DNA of 64,000 bases from Cepaea nemoralis. Its lineage: Eukaryota; Mollusca; Gastropoda; Stylommatophora; Helicidae. Below the pieces are notes generated by a model. It had not been told where the DNA came from. It was given only the letters and a program-made list of their open reading frames with translations, and did not search any database. A program made the translations under genes and the position numbers. The DNA is taken from assembly GCA_014155875.1 (NCBI GenBank), contig JACEFZ010027753.1, positions 102,501 to 166,500 on the forward strand. The letters run 5' to 3'. This document shows positions 33,154 to 43,884 of this stretch, piece after piece (position 1 is the first letter of the stretch; every line of letters begins with the position of its first letter).

Positions 33154-33868
33154 TGTCACACGTTTTCTTGATGATAATATCAATGTTCTTGATGTTCTTT
33201 GCTTGTTATAGTCGTGTGATGGTCGTTGTCTAGGTAACGATGTTCATGGTGTGTCTATTGAGATATCTAACTGTCTCTTAAACCAACTCACCCCCGAAGT
33301 GCACCTTCACCAGTCATGAAACAAGATTCCGTTGGCGCACATAATCATTTATTCCAGAAATAAGACGAACAGACGGAACATATATATATATCCAGAAACA
33401 ATGTACATCCATAGAATATAAATATCCTCCTCACCATTTAACCAGCACACATCAATGCCTTCTCACGGCCTGCTCTTATCTCAATCACAAGACAGGTAAT
33501 CCAGCTACTATCCACGGCTGGATCTCCCACAATACAACCCACACATTGGGTTGGAGCCACTGCTCAACTATAGAACCCACTCTGGGTTTAGGCCTACACT
33601 CAATACAGAACCCACTCTGGGTTCAGGCCTGTCTTCACAACTAGAAGAACAACACAACACGGAGCTCTCTCTTAAACGACCTGACCCGCAGTCGGTCTCT
33701 TCTCTCACTGACTTTCCAGTCTCCTCACTTCACACAACACACAACTCTCTTTCGACCCATCCCCCCTGGGGCCTTCCACTCATATCCGCCCCATTATTTC
33801 TGAGGGTTGATTGTTTTCCTCGTAGCCAGGTCACTCACCTTACTGTCTATGACCACAGGCATGTGACA
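33154..33868 (-). repeat. 5' LTR of the gypsy-type element
   Basis: 715 bp, nearly identical to 27338-28055. Differences seen include TCTATTGAG against TCAATTGAG, AACTCACC against AATTCACC, CTCACTGAC against CTCGCTGAC and an extra C in ACAACCCACAC. Confidence 0.9.
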
Positions 33869-33899
33869 CTCACATTATAGTCGTATTTGTCAAAAATCG

Positions 33900-34740
33900 A
33901 AATAACACTGGATTGTCTTGTTCATATGTCATCTAATAACAAACTATACAAACAGACAAGTATGTTGACAGTATTTGCTTCAAGTGACGAGCGCGTCTTA
34001 TTAACAATATAACCAGCAGAGCTGAACAATCGTTCACATGGAACTGAGGTAGCCGGTATGCACAGAATGCTCTTGGCAAAGAAATGCCAATTTTGGATAT
34101 CGATGTGCATTAAGTTTCCACCATTGTAAAGGGTCAACCGATTCAGCAATTTTCTTATCCATTTCAGACTCAATTAGCTTAATACTCTCTTCATTTTGGT
34201 TCACATATAGTTTCATTGTCAATGTCAGTATCATTCGTTACAGCAGTCTCCATCTGCTCATCTTGAACATTAACTGCTATTTGTTGTTCAATACGTGACC
34301 AAGTTCGTTCTTCTGCATCTTTTGACAAACACTTCAGGTATTTGTGGCGTGGATCAAGTGCTGTTGCAATCTGTAATATTTAAATACTTGTCATATTCGC
34401 TACACGTTCACTGAAGTCATTAATAGATTGTGCCTTAAATTTAGCTATGTAGCCCGGAACATCGTGTACAGTCATATGCTTTGCCAACGATGATAGCAGT
34501 GGCAATACACAGCTACATGAAACAAAGTCTTGACCGCCAAGCAGGACCGTGGTCTGACAGAATAATTCCAAAACTTTGACATATTTCGAAATCTTCTCCC
34601 AATCTGAATCTGACAGTTTTGAACCTGTGTATTGCTTCTTTTCATCTGACATGTAGACAGTTAATGCTTCTCTGACCTGTAGAAGGCTCTGTAGCATAAT
34701 AAACATACTGTTTCATCTTGTTGGTACATCTAGCTGCAGC
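33900..34740 (-). pseudogene. hAT transposase, C-terminal half
   Basis: When intact, a hAT transposase excises and reinserts its element. Minus frames in order: 34706-34380 (SDSDWEKISKYVKVLELF and a helical segment), then 34234-34034 and 33922-34173 overlapping. They give ESVDPLQWWKLNAHRYPKLA then CIPATSVPCERLFSSAGYIV and TRSSLEANTVN, the conserved hAT dimerisation region (DPL.WW, P.LA, ERLFS.AG). A one-base shift separates the two frames near 34080. The BED finger and N-terminal catalytic part are gone. Confidence 0.85.
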
Positions 34741-35006
34741 TTACACAATGGTGACTCAGTATAATTTTGCAACTCGGTTGTGTTTGCACCACTATGTTTA
34801 AAATGTCTGACAATTTTTCGACATCCGGTTCATTTGTATAAGTGATGGGAGAAAAGTTTTCGATTAATCGTTAAAAAAAATTAATCGTTAAAAAAAAATT
34901 AACAATTAATCGATATCTTCCGCAGCCCTAAATGAATTATCACTTTGATTGCCTACACATGACTCGCATGATGGATTGTGTCCCATGGACCACACAGGGA
35001 GAATTA

Positions 35007-35618
35007 CGAGGGGGCTGCAAATGAAAACCTTAATGTTTTGTGTGTGTGTGTGTGTGTATGTGCGCGCGCGCGTGCGTGTGTGTATGTCTGTGTGTGTGGG
35101 GAGGGGGGGGTTAGTGGGATGAATATATTTTTGTGAAAAAGTACAGAGCAAATGTGTCATTTTTATACAGGCCCCACTGATTTTAATGCAAGTCCTCCAG
35201 CGCCGATACAGTGCTTGGTTTCCTGTAGGAAAAAATTCTCTTGGTCTTGGTAACCACTGTGGCGTTACTACTCGATGTGCCTGACTCGGTCATGAACAGT
35301 TCACTTACACTTCTTACTACACTCATACACTTGCTGGACTATATGCATGCATCACCATACTGAATCTTCATTCGCTGATGAATGTCTATAGGTTTCAGCC
35401 CTTCGCTATCCAAAAAACGGATAACAGAACGCTGCTCCTGTTTGATGTTTGTCAGATGTGGGGCGGCCATCTTTAAACTATCCTTATGACGTCACTGTGT
35501 TCATCTGCACCGCTATGTCACATGCTTAACACTCTTGACATCTTAACCAATAATAATGACAGGCATGGCTATTGTAATTTCTATCACATTTTTAAGGTTT
35601 TCATTTGAAGCTCCTTCG
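35007..35618 (-). mobile_element. Mariner-like deletion derivative, copy 2
   Basis: 612 bp with inverted ends CGAGGGGGCTGCAAATGAAA and, reversed, CGAAGGAGCTTCAAATGAAA. An internal TG/CG microsatellite lies at 35038-35095. The minus strand keeps a remnant of the transposase C-terminus near 35170-35240. Same deletion layout as 56782-57369, so the deleted form itself was propagated. Confidence 0.75.
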
Positions 35619-35699
35619 TTGTAACTCATAATTGCAACGATGATATCCCACGGCTTTCCATGCTTTACACGCAGAAGCCACAATCAGCAGGTTGCACGA

Positions 35700-36075
35700 T
35701 TTATTGTCTGACATATTTTGTTGCATCTCGTCGGGTACACACTACAGTTATATATCATATGGAGTAAATAGACGAATCTTATCTGGGTATTTTGAGGAAG
35801 TCGCAAAGACAACTTATCGCAAACATCATAAAGAGGCAGTCATCATTTGTTGGCCATACTATGAGAAGTCAAAAACTGGAACATGTTGTGACAACCGGAA
35901 AGATTTGTGGAAGGAGATATAGAGGAATAGAGCGTGAGAACATTCTTGACAGTCTTGTGACATGGCACGGAAAGGAGTCAACACATGAACTGATTGATCC
36001 ACGCCATCGAAGATCGCAATTTGTGGAAAGGCATAATCGCCCACGCCAGCCGGGACGGCACTGAATGATGATTCG
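35700..36075 (+). pseudogene. LINE-C-like 3' coding end, preceded by the Z repeat
   Basis: 35700-35780 is the Z repeat shared with 21055. From 35792 the plus frame reads QLIANIIKRQSSFVGHTM, then KLEHVVTTGKICGRR, then a W.GKESTHELI segment and ends about 36063. This is the C-terminus of an endonuclease/RT LINE, fairly intact for 90 codons but 5'-truncated. Confidence 0.65.
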
Positions 36076-36344
36076 AATAATCTTAATTTGTCCGGAGCAC
36101 ATAAAACACACAGTTACTGATACTGTTCAGATGTAAACCATTTGTTATTCCCAAGCTAATCGCAGTTAGCTATGGATTCTGTTTGTCTGCATAAAGCAAG
36201 TTTCAGGCAACTAGGCGCCGACTCCTCGGCGTATATTTTTCGTTATTGTTATCAACAATCCATCGGCTCCTGGGCTTCTGTCCTTTGTGCCAATATTATG
36301 GTACGATACATGCAAGTTCATGATACTCTATCTTGTAATTCCGA

Positions 36345-36446
<102 letters not shown>

Positions 36447-36492
36447 TATAATGCATATCTTTTATATTGTTGTTGTTCTCAGTTAGCCTTGA

Positions 36493-36775
36493 ATGATGTA
36501 TGGATGAACTAATATATGAAAGAGAGTGATAGAAGGGCAGAATGTTAGACGGGCCTGAGTGCCCAATTCTCAACCTTTTGAAACCCCGGGAAGGTTAACC
36601 CGGTCAACAAATGCCTACAGAAGTCGGATGTGTCGGCCTAACCGCGCAAGTACGCAGCTCTGCTGTAAACAGGCACAACGCAGTCACATCCGAAAAAAAA
36701 AATCCGGATGATCGCAGAAGAAGAAGAAGAAGAAGACAACCCTTTGAAAATAAAGTTTGTTTATTTGTTCGTTCG
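36493..36775 (+). mobile_element. LINE-A 3' end, split by a small retroposed insert
   Basis: LINE-A UTR from about 36493 (GATGAACTAATATATGAAAG) to CAACCTTTTGAAA (36571-36583), resuming at CAACCCTTTGAAA (36737-36749), then ATAAAGTTTGTTTATTTG. The 153 bp between are foreign. Confidence 0.85.
36584..36736 (+). mobile_element. Retroposed insert with AAG tail and 13-bp target duplication
   Basis: Bounded by CAACCTTTTGAAA and CAACCCTTTGAAA, one mismatch. The insert ends in six AAG/AGA units. The last codons in one plus frame (RHNAVTSEKKNPDD then R-run) resemble a LINE C-terminus, so it is probably a strongly 5'-truncated LINE copy, or a SINE. Confidence 0.8.
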
Positions 36776-37224
36776 AAGTTCCTTCGATCCTTTTCCCGTA
36801 TGATTCATCGCAATCTCGAATTATCTTATCCTTGTTATTTCGTGTACTTTCTTGTCTCCGAAGAAACGACTCTCCTGTTATGTTATTAATTGATTTTTTT
36901 TTTTTTCAGTTTCCTACCTATCGGCAGAATTTCTCTTTTTTTTCATGTTTTGATTCACTAGAAATTTCATCTATTCATCCATTCGAAAATAATTATAATT
37001 TTCTCAACAGTATTCTCATCCAACGTACAGTCATACCCCCCTGGGCTGAGAAATTCTTGCATATATCCCAACACCCCTCCACTCCACATTCACAAACCAT
37101 TTTATCCCGCTATGGACACGTCTATTTTGAAATTATTGACAGACAGACTTCGGTCGGTAGCGTTCCTACATAAGCGAAATGGAATGAAATTAGGAACTGC
37201 ACGCTCCACGAGCGTCTATCGTCT
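36776..37224. other. No gene recognised
   Basis: T-rich unique sequence. No motif found. Confidence 0.5.
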
Positions 37225-37318
37225 TGGCCAAATCATCATCATCATCATGTGCCATGCCGGTAAGCGTGGGCGGTCATGTTTTGCCATCTCACTCGATCAC
37301 CAGAGTCGTGGCTCAGAT
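37225..37318 (-). mobile_element. LINE-C 3' end, about 90 bp
   Basis: The minus strand reads HDSGDRVRWQNMTAHAYRHGT (split for length: HDSGDRVRWQ and AHAYRHGT) and stop, followed by a GAT tail (ATGATGATGATGAT). Matches 54955-55140 and the inverted pair at 43885-44135. Confidence 0.75.
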
Positions 37319-37665
37319 TCCTAAGAAGAAGAATCAACGTATCAAGAAGAGATAAGATCAGAAATGAAGAAATGAGGACTAAAGTGGGGGTTATTGCAGC
37401 ACTAGATTTTATTAGAAAGCAGCAAGTCAAATGGATTGGCCATGCAAGTAGGTTACCATTCAACAGCGTACCACAACAAGCAATGATGTACAAACCAGAT
37501 GGAAACAAAGGAAGAGGCCGACCACGTAAACGTTGGACGGAGGGAATAGCAGAGTCCATGGGAATATCGATATATGAAGCCCATAATCGGGCACTCTCAC
37601 GATGTTTATACTTCACCTCACCACCGCAAGGTACAAGAGGAACATGATGAGATGAGATGATTGTA
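37319..37665 (+). pseudogene. LINE-D 3' coding end, copy 1
   Basis: The plus frame from about 37327 reads RINVSRRDKIRNEEMRTKVG, then KQQVKWIGHASRL, GKGRGRPRKRW and a short tail ending at 37647, then ATGATGAGATGAGATGAT. Its homologue at 55765 carries a long GAT tail. It abuts an oppositely oriented LINE-C end. Confidence 0.75.
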
Positions 37666-37839
37666 TGAAATCAAGAAGTTAAATGTAGAATAGCCGAAAC
37701 AATGACAGCATTTCACGGGATTAAGAATATTCTCAGCGGTTTCTCTTTGCCAATCGATGTGAAGAAAAGATTTCATAAGAGCCATATTGAGCTAATTCTA
37801 GTGTACCGAAACAGACAAGTGTGGAATCAAACGGAAGCT

Positions 37840-38180
37840 TAGGAGATGTGGGTGTATAGAAGAATGATAAGACCACCGTGGACAGATAGAAAGACCAATG
37901 AAGGAATATTGAAAGAAATTAACTCACAAAGAGAACGGGTTACTCGCATCAGAAGGAGACAATCCACATTCTTTGAGCATGTTATGAGAAGAGGAAAGCT
38001 GGAGTATGTCGTCACAACGGGAAAGTTGGAGAGGAAGAGAGGCAGGGCGAGGCTAAGAGAGAAGAAGCTGAACAGTTTGACATCAATGTATGGAGGAACG
38101 TCGGTATCAGAAATGATTGGCAACACACGAGACAGAAGGCTGTGGACAGACATGATCACCCGCACCACATGACGTGTACT
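37840..38180 (+). pseudogene. LINE-E 3' coding end, copy 2
   Basis: The plus frame 37846-38172 reads RRMIRPPWTDRKTNEGILKE, RRRQSTFFEHVMRRGKLEYV, TTGKLERKRGR and ends NTRDRRLWTDMITRTT before TGA. This is the best-preserved LINE-E tail here. The last codons are the sequence repeated in the following array. Confidence 0.8.
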
Positions 38181-38410
38181 ATAAGAAGATTGGCAACACA
38201 CGAGACAGAAGGCTGTTGACAGACATGATCACCAACGCCACGCGGCGTGGACTATAAGAAGATTGGCAGTGCACGAGACAGAAGGCTGTTGACAGACATG
38301 ATCACCAACGCCACGCGGCGTGGACTATAAGAAGATTGGCAGTGCACGAGACAGAAGGCTGTTGACAGACATGATCACCAACGCCACACGGCGTGGATTA
38401 TAAGAAGAAG
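38181..38410 (+). repeat. 73-bp tandem repeat at the LINE-E 3' end
   Basis: Units start ATAAGAAGATTGGCA at 38181, 38254 and 38327, and a fourth begins at 38400, spacing exactly 73. Each unit contains the LINE-E terminal codons (CACGAGACAGAAGGCTGTTG) and CCACGCGGCGTGG. The units are nearly identical to each other and closely similar to 38104-38180 in the LINE itself. Confidence 0.9.
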
Positions 38411-38419
38411 AATAAGGTT

Positions 38420-40270
38420 AGCGGATAGAGACGTGAAATGTAGTTCTTCGTGAGGAAAAACTAACAGACACATTTGAAATAAGAACAAGAAGAACAAGAA
38501 CAAAGAGTACAAGAACAAGAAGAACAAGATCAAGGAGAACAAGAAGAACAAGAACAAGAAGAACAAGCGGAACAAGAACAAGGATAACTAGAAGAACAAG
38601 AACAGGAAGAACAATAACAACGAGAACAAGAACAAGAAGAACAAGATCAAGAAGAACAACAATAACAATAACAAAAAGAACAGGAACGAGAAGAAGAACA
38701 ATAACAAGAACAAAAACTAGAAGAACGCAAAGAACACGGAAAGAAAGAGGAGGAGAAGCAACAATAATAACACTAAAACTATTGCACAAACCATGTACAT
38801 GTTCAAACGGTTCAGAAATGAGAACGTAAACCCTTCCATCATACAACTCTTCTAACAGAATCACCTATCCTACACCAACTCCCGCATGAAGGAAGAAGGA
38901 GCGAGAGGAGGGGGAAGAGGGGAGAAAGAAGGAATGAATATGCAGAAGCGGAGGGATTAGGAACAAGACCAGAAGACGTGAAGAACGGAGCGGCAAAAAA
39001 AAGGGGGGGGGGGGGGGGAGGAGGGGACCAGTAGAAGAGAAATATGTGTGAGAGGAGATGAGGAAGTTTATGTTTACAAAACATTGGATGAAAAAGAAGA
39101 AGAAAGAGGCAAAAAACAGCCGCAGCAGAGGACGAGGAAGGAAGAGGAGGAGGGGAGAAAGAGAAGAAAAAGAAGAAAAAGAATGAGTATCGGCAGGAGA
39201 CAGGAGCAGTGTGAGATGAGGAGGAGGGGAAGGAAGATGGAACCATGATGAGGAGGAAGAGATTGAGAAGAAAAAGAAATATTAACGCGGCGGATCAAGA
39301 GGATGAGAGACAACGATAACAAAACACAAAAATATTTTTTTTTTCGATAGGTTCAGAAATGAGAACGCAAACCCGTGCTCATTTAAACAGATTATTCCCC
39401 ATACCAACTCTGCATGCACATTTTTACCCTCCTACATGGAAACAACAAAATCAACAGAAACGAACAGCAGAACTAATGCCTCCTTGGCCAGATGTCAGCC
39501 GGTTAGTATTCCAATCTAAGCTATCAATGCCATTTTATTGCCTGAGAGAGAAAAGTAAACATAATTTCCCGCGACATGTCCGTCGAGTAGTGTTAATGTC
39601 CGGAAATGGAAAACCAGTTTCCATTATTTAATATCGATTGCTCTGTCCTGGTCAGTGTTGTCTTTCTCGTTTAGTTTATGTTGGTGGGTTGCTTCGTGGT
39701 AGGCTGTGTTCTTAGCTCTTGTTTCTAGAAGAAAGGGGAGTCGAAGGAAAGGAATTGGGAAGGGTGTAAGAGCAAGAGGAGGAATATGGAAGGAATGAGA
39801 GGAATATGGAAGGAATGAAAGAAATCGAAGGAGGAGAGGGGGAGGAGGCAAAGATGGAGAAGGAGGATCAGTAGAAAAACAAGAAGGAGACGGAGGAAAA
39901 GGAGACTGATAAGAAGAAAAAGAAGAAGAGGGATGAGGGCAAGACCAGAAGAAGCAGAGAAAAATGAATTGGAGAATGGGGTTATAAAAGGGGGATGAGG
40001 GGATGAGCAGAAGAGAAACATGAGTGAGGAGGAGATGGGCGAGAGTACGTTCAAAAGAGAGGGCGAAGAAGATAAAGGAAGAGGCAGCGAGTGCAACAGT
40101 AGCAGAAGAAGAAAAAGAAAAGAAGAAGAAGGTGGAGGAGGAGAGGAAGAGGAGGAGAATAAGTGATAAGAAGGAGGAGGAGGAGAATGAGAAGGAAGAG
40201 AAGGAGGTGGAGGAAGAACACGGAGGAGGAAGAAGAGAAGAAGGAGGAGGAAAAGGAGAAGGAGGAGAAG
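38420..40270. repeat. Purine-rich AAGAAC, GGA and GAA tracts
   Basis: 38470-38760 is AAGAAC/AAGAAG. 38880-39320 and 39720-40270 are GGA/GAA-rich, with a G homopolymer near 39004. A segment GGTTCAGAAATGAGAACG occurs twice (about 38808 and 39350), so part of the block is duplicated. No gene: the E/K-rich, L/F-rich frames are artefacts. Confidence 0.85.
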
Positions 40271-40279
40271 AAGAACCTG

Positions 40280-40860
40280 CAGCCGCGTGGATCTGTCTGC
40301 ATACTTCTTATATGTCTGTATTCTTCTTATATGTTTGTCTACACTAATCTTTCTTATTCTTAATGTCCATGCCGTGTGGATATGTCTGTATTCTTCTTAT
40401 ATGTTTGTCTACACTAATCTTTCTTAGTCTTAATGTCCATGCCGTGTGGATATGTCTGTATTCTTCTTATATGTTTGTCTACACTAATCTTTCTTATTCT
40501 TAATGTCCATGCCGTGTGGATATGTCTGTATTCTTCTTATATGTTTGTCTACACTAATCTTTCTTATTCTTAATGTCCATGCCGTGTGGATATGTCTGTA
40601 TTCTTCTTATATGTTTGTCTACACTAATCTTTCTTATTCTTAATGTCCATGCCGTGTGGATATGTCTGTATTCTTCTTATATGTTTGTCTACACTAATCT
40701 TTCTTAGTCTTAAAGTCCGTGCTGCGTGGATCTGTCTGTATAATTTTACCATGTCTGTCTATACATATCTGTCTGTCCACATCTACCTTTCTTATTCTTG
40801 AAGTCCATGCCGCGTGGTTATCATGGCTGTAGACAACCTTCTGTCTCATGTATTGCCAAT
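40280..40860 (-). repeat. 70-bp tandem repeat at the 3' end of a LINE-E copy
   Basis: The string TTCTTCTTATATG recurs at 40321, 40391, 40461, 40531, 40601 and 40671, spacing 70. Each unit carries GTCCATGCCGTGTGG, equivalent to the CCACGCGGCGTGGAC of the array at 38181 on the other strand. Two diverged units at 40700-40820 lead into the LINE coding part. Confidence 0.9.
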
Positions 40861-41110
40861 CATTTCTGATACTGATATTCCTCCATAACATGATATCAAA
40901 CTGTCCAGCATCGTCTTTCTTACTGTCCAGTTGTCAGTGTGTACTTCAGTTTTCCCTTCTCAAAACGTCCCCAAAGAATGTTGACTACCCTCTTCTGATG
41001 CGAGTAACCAGTTCTCTTAGTGAGTTCCAAGATATCTTTATTACTCTTTTTATCCAACTGTTGTGCTTTTCTAATTCTCCCATAAAACAACATCTCCGCA
41101 GCTTACACAT
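40861..41110 (-). pseudogene. LINE-E 3' coding end, copy 3
   Basis: Minus-strand similarity to 37846-38172, including the block equivalent to NTRDRRLW near 40845-40830 and TRIRR/TFF... near 41010-40970. Decayed by indels. Its 3' side carries the 70-bp array. Confidence 0.65.
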
Positions 41111-41129
41111 AACAATGTATCCATATATA

Positions 41130-41850
41130 TATAATCTATCGGTCTACATTTACTCTGTCTGTCTACTTCTAATATCTATTTCTTTATCTATGTCGGACTA
41201 CTTATAATATCTATATTTCTGTCTGTCTACTTCTAATATCTATGTCTATATCTCTATTTGTCTACTTCTAGTATCTATATCTACATCTCTGTCTACTTCT
41301 AATATCTATTTCTTTATCTATGTCGGACTACTTATAATATCTATATTTCTGTCTGTCTACTTCTAATATCTATGTCTATATCTCTATTTGTCTACTTCTA
41401 GTATCTATATCTACATCTCTGTCTACTTCTAATATCTATTTCTTTATCTATGTCGGACTACTTATAATATCTATATTTCTGTCTGCCGACTTCTAATATC
41501 TATGTCTATATCTCTATTTGTCTACTTCTAGTATCTATATCTACATCTCTGTCTACTTCTAATATCTATTTCTTTATCTATGTCGGACTACTTATAATAT
41601 CTATATTTCTGTCTGTCTACTTCTAATATCTATTTCTTTATCTATGTCGGACTACTTATAATATCTATATTTCTGTCTGTCTACTTCTAATATCTATGTC
41701 TATATCTCTATTTGTCTACTTCTAGTATCTATATCTACATCTCTGTCTACTTCTACTATTTATATCTAAATCTCTGTCTGCCCACTTCTAATACCGATAT
41801 CTATATCACTGTATGTCTACTTCTAGTATCTATTTTACTTCTATCCTCTA
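41130..41850. repeat. 130-bp higher-order TCTA-rich satellite
   Basis: GTCTACTTCTAATATCTATT recurs at 41161, 41291, 41421 and 41551 (spacing 130), then at about 41615 after a shortened unit. Inside each 130-bp unit are about four related 30-base subunits of CTACTTCTAATATCTAT type. Confidence 0.9.
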
Positions 41851-41854
41851 CTTC

Positions 41855-41971
41855 TAATGGTAAACTACTGAACGAAAACTTGTCAAGAGATCACAACAGC
41901 AAACAATGTTGGTGTTGAGTGCGACATCCTGTAACGGATATGTGTGTGTGTGGGTGGGTGAGTGAGTGTGT

Positions 41972-42017
<46 letters not shown>

Positions 42018-42020
42018 ATC
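41855..42020 (+). mobile_element. SINE-1 3' fragment followed by a TG microsatellite
   Basis: AATGGTAAACTACTGAACG to CATCCTGTAACGGATATG matches the SINE-1 3' half. The terminal ATATG runs straight into TG repeats (41940-42016). Confidence 0.75.
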
Positions 42021-42590
42021 TATTTTGTCTATTGATTTCTAATATGTTGTTTAAAAACTACCATTAAAAAACACACACGCTAAATATATGTCCGCTTACA
42101 TATAATCTACCCATTTACATTTAATCTGTTTCTACTTCCATTATCATACATCTCTATTTGTCTACTTCTAATATCTGTATCTACATCTCTGTCTGTCTAC
42201 TTCTAATATCTATATGTACATCTAAAATGTTTGTCTACATCTATTTTGCCTATCGATTTTTAATCCGCAGTTTAAAAAACACAATTTTAATGTCTGGGTT
42301 ACTTGCAGATTAGCTAAAAGCCATTAGATCCTGCGGTGTGGTATCAATGCGTGGATAACATCCATTCTGCTTGGATTCATTGATGTGGATTGATCTTTTC
42401 TGTCACTGTTCTCGAAACTCGCTCGTTTGTTTATTTGCTCGGGTAACGCTCGTGTTATTTTATCTGCCACTCGTTTTTTTTTTTTTTAAAGTTTCTCTTT
42501 TAATATTGTGTTGTTTCTTTTAAAATAGAATACTTCCCGTCAGAGAGAGGGGTGTGAGACGGATGAAATGTCGCTCGGACGGGTGGATAG
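42021..42590. other. No gene recognised
   Basis: Contains a few more TCTA-type satellite units (42110-42240), otherwise unique. Confidence 0.5.
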
Positions 42591-42710
42591 GAAAATAAAA
42601 CAGGCAGACAGACAAACAGACAGACAGGGAGATAGATAGGGAGGCAGAGGACAGTGTTAGATAGACAAACTGTAGAGAGGTGTGTGGTCTGTTGTGTGAG
42701 TAGGTATCTT

Positions 42711-42766
<56 letters not shown>

Positions 42767-42860
42767 GGTAGGTAGGCAGGCAGGCAGAAAGGCAGGCAGG
42801 CAGAAAGGCAGGCAAGGAAGGAATGTGGTAGGTAGGTAGGTGGATGGATAGATGGATTAT
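42591..42860. repeat. GACA/GGCA/GGTA microsatellite
   Basis: Pure GACA from 42712 to 42766, then GGTA, GGCA and GGAT variants. Confidence 0.9.
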
Positions 42861-42929
42861 GGATGGAACTGTGCCCACATATAGCACTACCAATACCACG
42901 ACCAACTTGTACGGTTACATATACAACAG

Positions 42930-43125
42930 GTTATAGAACCTATATACTATATACACCCATATACAACTCGATACAACTATATTTAACTCGATACAACTAT
43001 ATACAGCTATATACAACAATATACAACTATATACAAATATATAAAACAATTATATTAACTTTATACAACTATATACAGCTATATACAACAATATACAACA
43101 ATATACAACTATATACAACAGTAGA
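42930..43125. repeat. TATACAACTA minisatellite
   Basis: About 16 copies of a 10-12 base unit, ATACAACTAT, with ATACAGCTAT and ATACAACAAT variants. Confidence 0.9.
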
Positions 43126-43654
43126 GACTGATGCCTTCTCCAGCACGGTTCCAATCAGAGGGCATGTGAAGATAATACCATACCTGTGACACTGGCGTGA
43201 TATAGTCAGCAATCATTTGCAGAAATGCATATTTCTGGATACAGCAAATCACATCACAGACATAAATCACAGGTCAGACGAGGCACGTGATACACAAATG
43301 ATGACTTTTAAAGAATTGAATTATCTGTCGATAGGCAACGTTGCACCATAAACATAAAACAGCAATAACAGTCGCAATTTATAATTATTGAATGTCAACT
43401 GGGTGAGTTGGTGAAGTTTATATAGAACTGCGTTGTCATATTGTCTCATAGAAGATCATGTGTAGACGTTAGAACAACAATAGCTAGGCCAAAGGTAATC
43501 TTTTGCAAGATGGAAAACATACTGACCAATAGAAAGCTGTCACTTGCAGTGAGATAAAGAGTGTTGAAATGCTTCATAGAACCCATACGAGGCTAGTTGG
43601 TCAAGTTTCGCATGCACATAACAGTATTTGTTCTCTGAAGCACTTCAACACTCG
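43126..43654. other. No gene recognised
   Basis: Unique-looking. No motif found. Confidence 0.5.
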
Positions 43655-43870
43655 TTGTCTCGGATAAAATCTAAAGGCAGCGGAAATGTGGTTTCTGAGG
43701 AAAATGCACAGATTACCATGGACGAATGGGAAAGCACTCCGAGAAACAAATGAACAATGTTGAGAAAAATTACGCGTAGACAGTCAACATTTTTGGGCCC
43801 GTCATGCATGGAAAATACACTTGAAAACTTAGTGACAGCTAACAAACTTTGTGGTGGAAGACAAAGTTAA
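43655..43870 (+). pseudogene. LINE 3' coding fragment, LINE-C/E-like
   Basis: The plus strand reads LKAAEMWFLRKMHRLPWTNG with ALRETNEQ after it, the classic AE.W..RRM.R..WT block after the RT thumb, then a stop and FWARHAWK. Truncated at both ends. Confidence 0.6.
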
Positions 43871-43884
43871 AAATACCCGCACTG

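Larger units (their letters stand above)
27338..33868 (-). mobile_element. Gypsy-type LTR retrotransposon, defective but young
   Basis: Two direct LTRs of 718 and 715 bp begin TGTCACACG and end CATGTGACA. Comparing them by eye I find about half a dozen differences including a TA-repeat length change. Coding direction is minus, so the 5' LTR is the right one. Flanks are CTGAC (27333-27337) and CTCAC (33869-33873), a 4 of 5 match. The order on the minus strand is LTR, tRNA-Pro-like primer site, a 2.4-kb leader, gag, protease, the start of integrase, 3' UTR, polypurine tract, LTR. Integrase core, RT and RNase H are absent. It is inserted in a hAT element. Confidence 0.9.
27231..34930 (-). mobile_element. 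hAT DNA transposon, internally deleted and split by an LTR retrotransposon
   Basis: The left end TAGTGCTGCGACCGATTAAT (27231) and the inverted right end TAGGGCTGCGGAAGATATCG (34930) are related terminal repeats. Both continue into ATTAATCG repeats. The flanks AAGTAATT (27223-27230) and AATGAATT (34931-34938) agree at 6 of 8 positions, as expected for an aged 8-bp hAT duplication. Between the ends lie only the C-terminal half of a transposase (minus, 34740-33900) and the gypsy element at 27338-33868. The N-terminal part is missing, so this copy was already non-autonomous. Confidence 0.75.

Noticed and set aside
40280..40740. CRISPR-like array (70-bp period)
   Set aside because: The whole 70 bases are repeated, so there are no spacers. 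It lies at a LINE 3' end.
41130..41850. CRISPR-like array (regular 130-bp period)
   Set aside because: Repeats are continuous and internally made of smaller related units with no unique spacers, and the sequence is eukaryotic.
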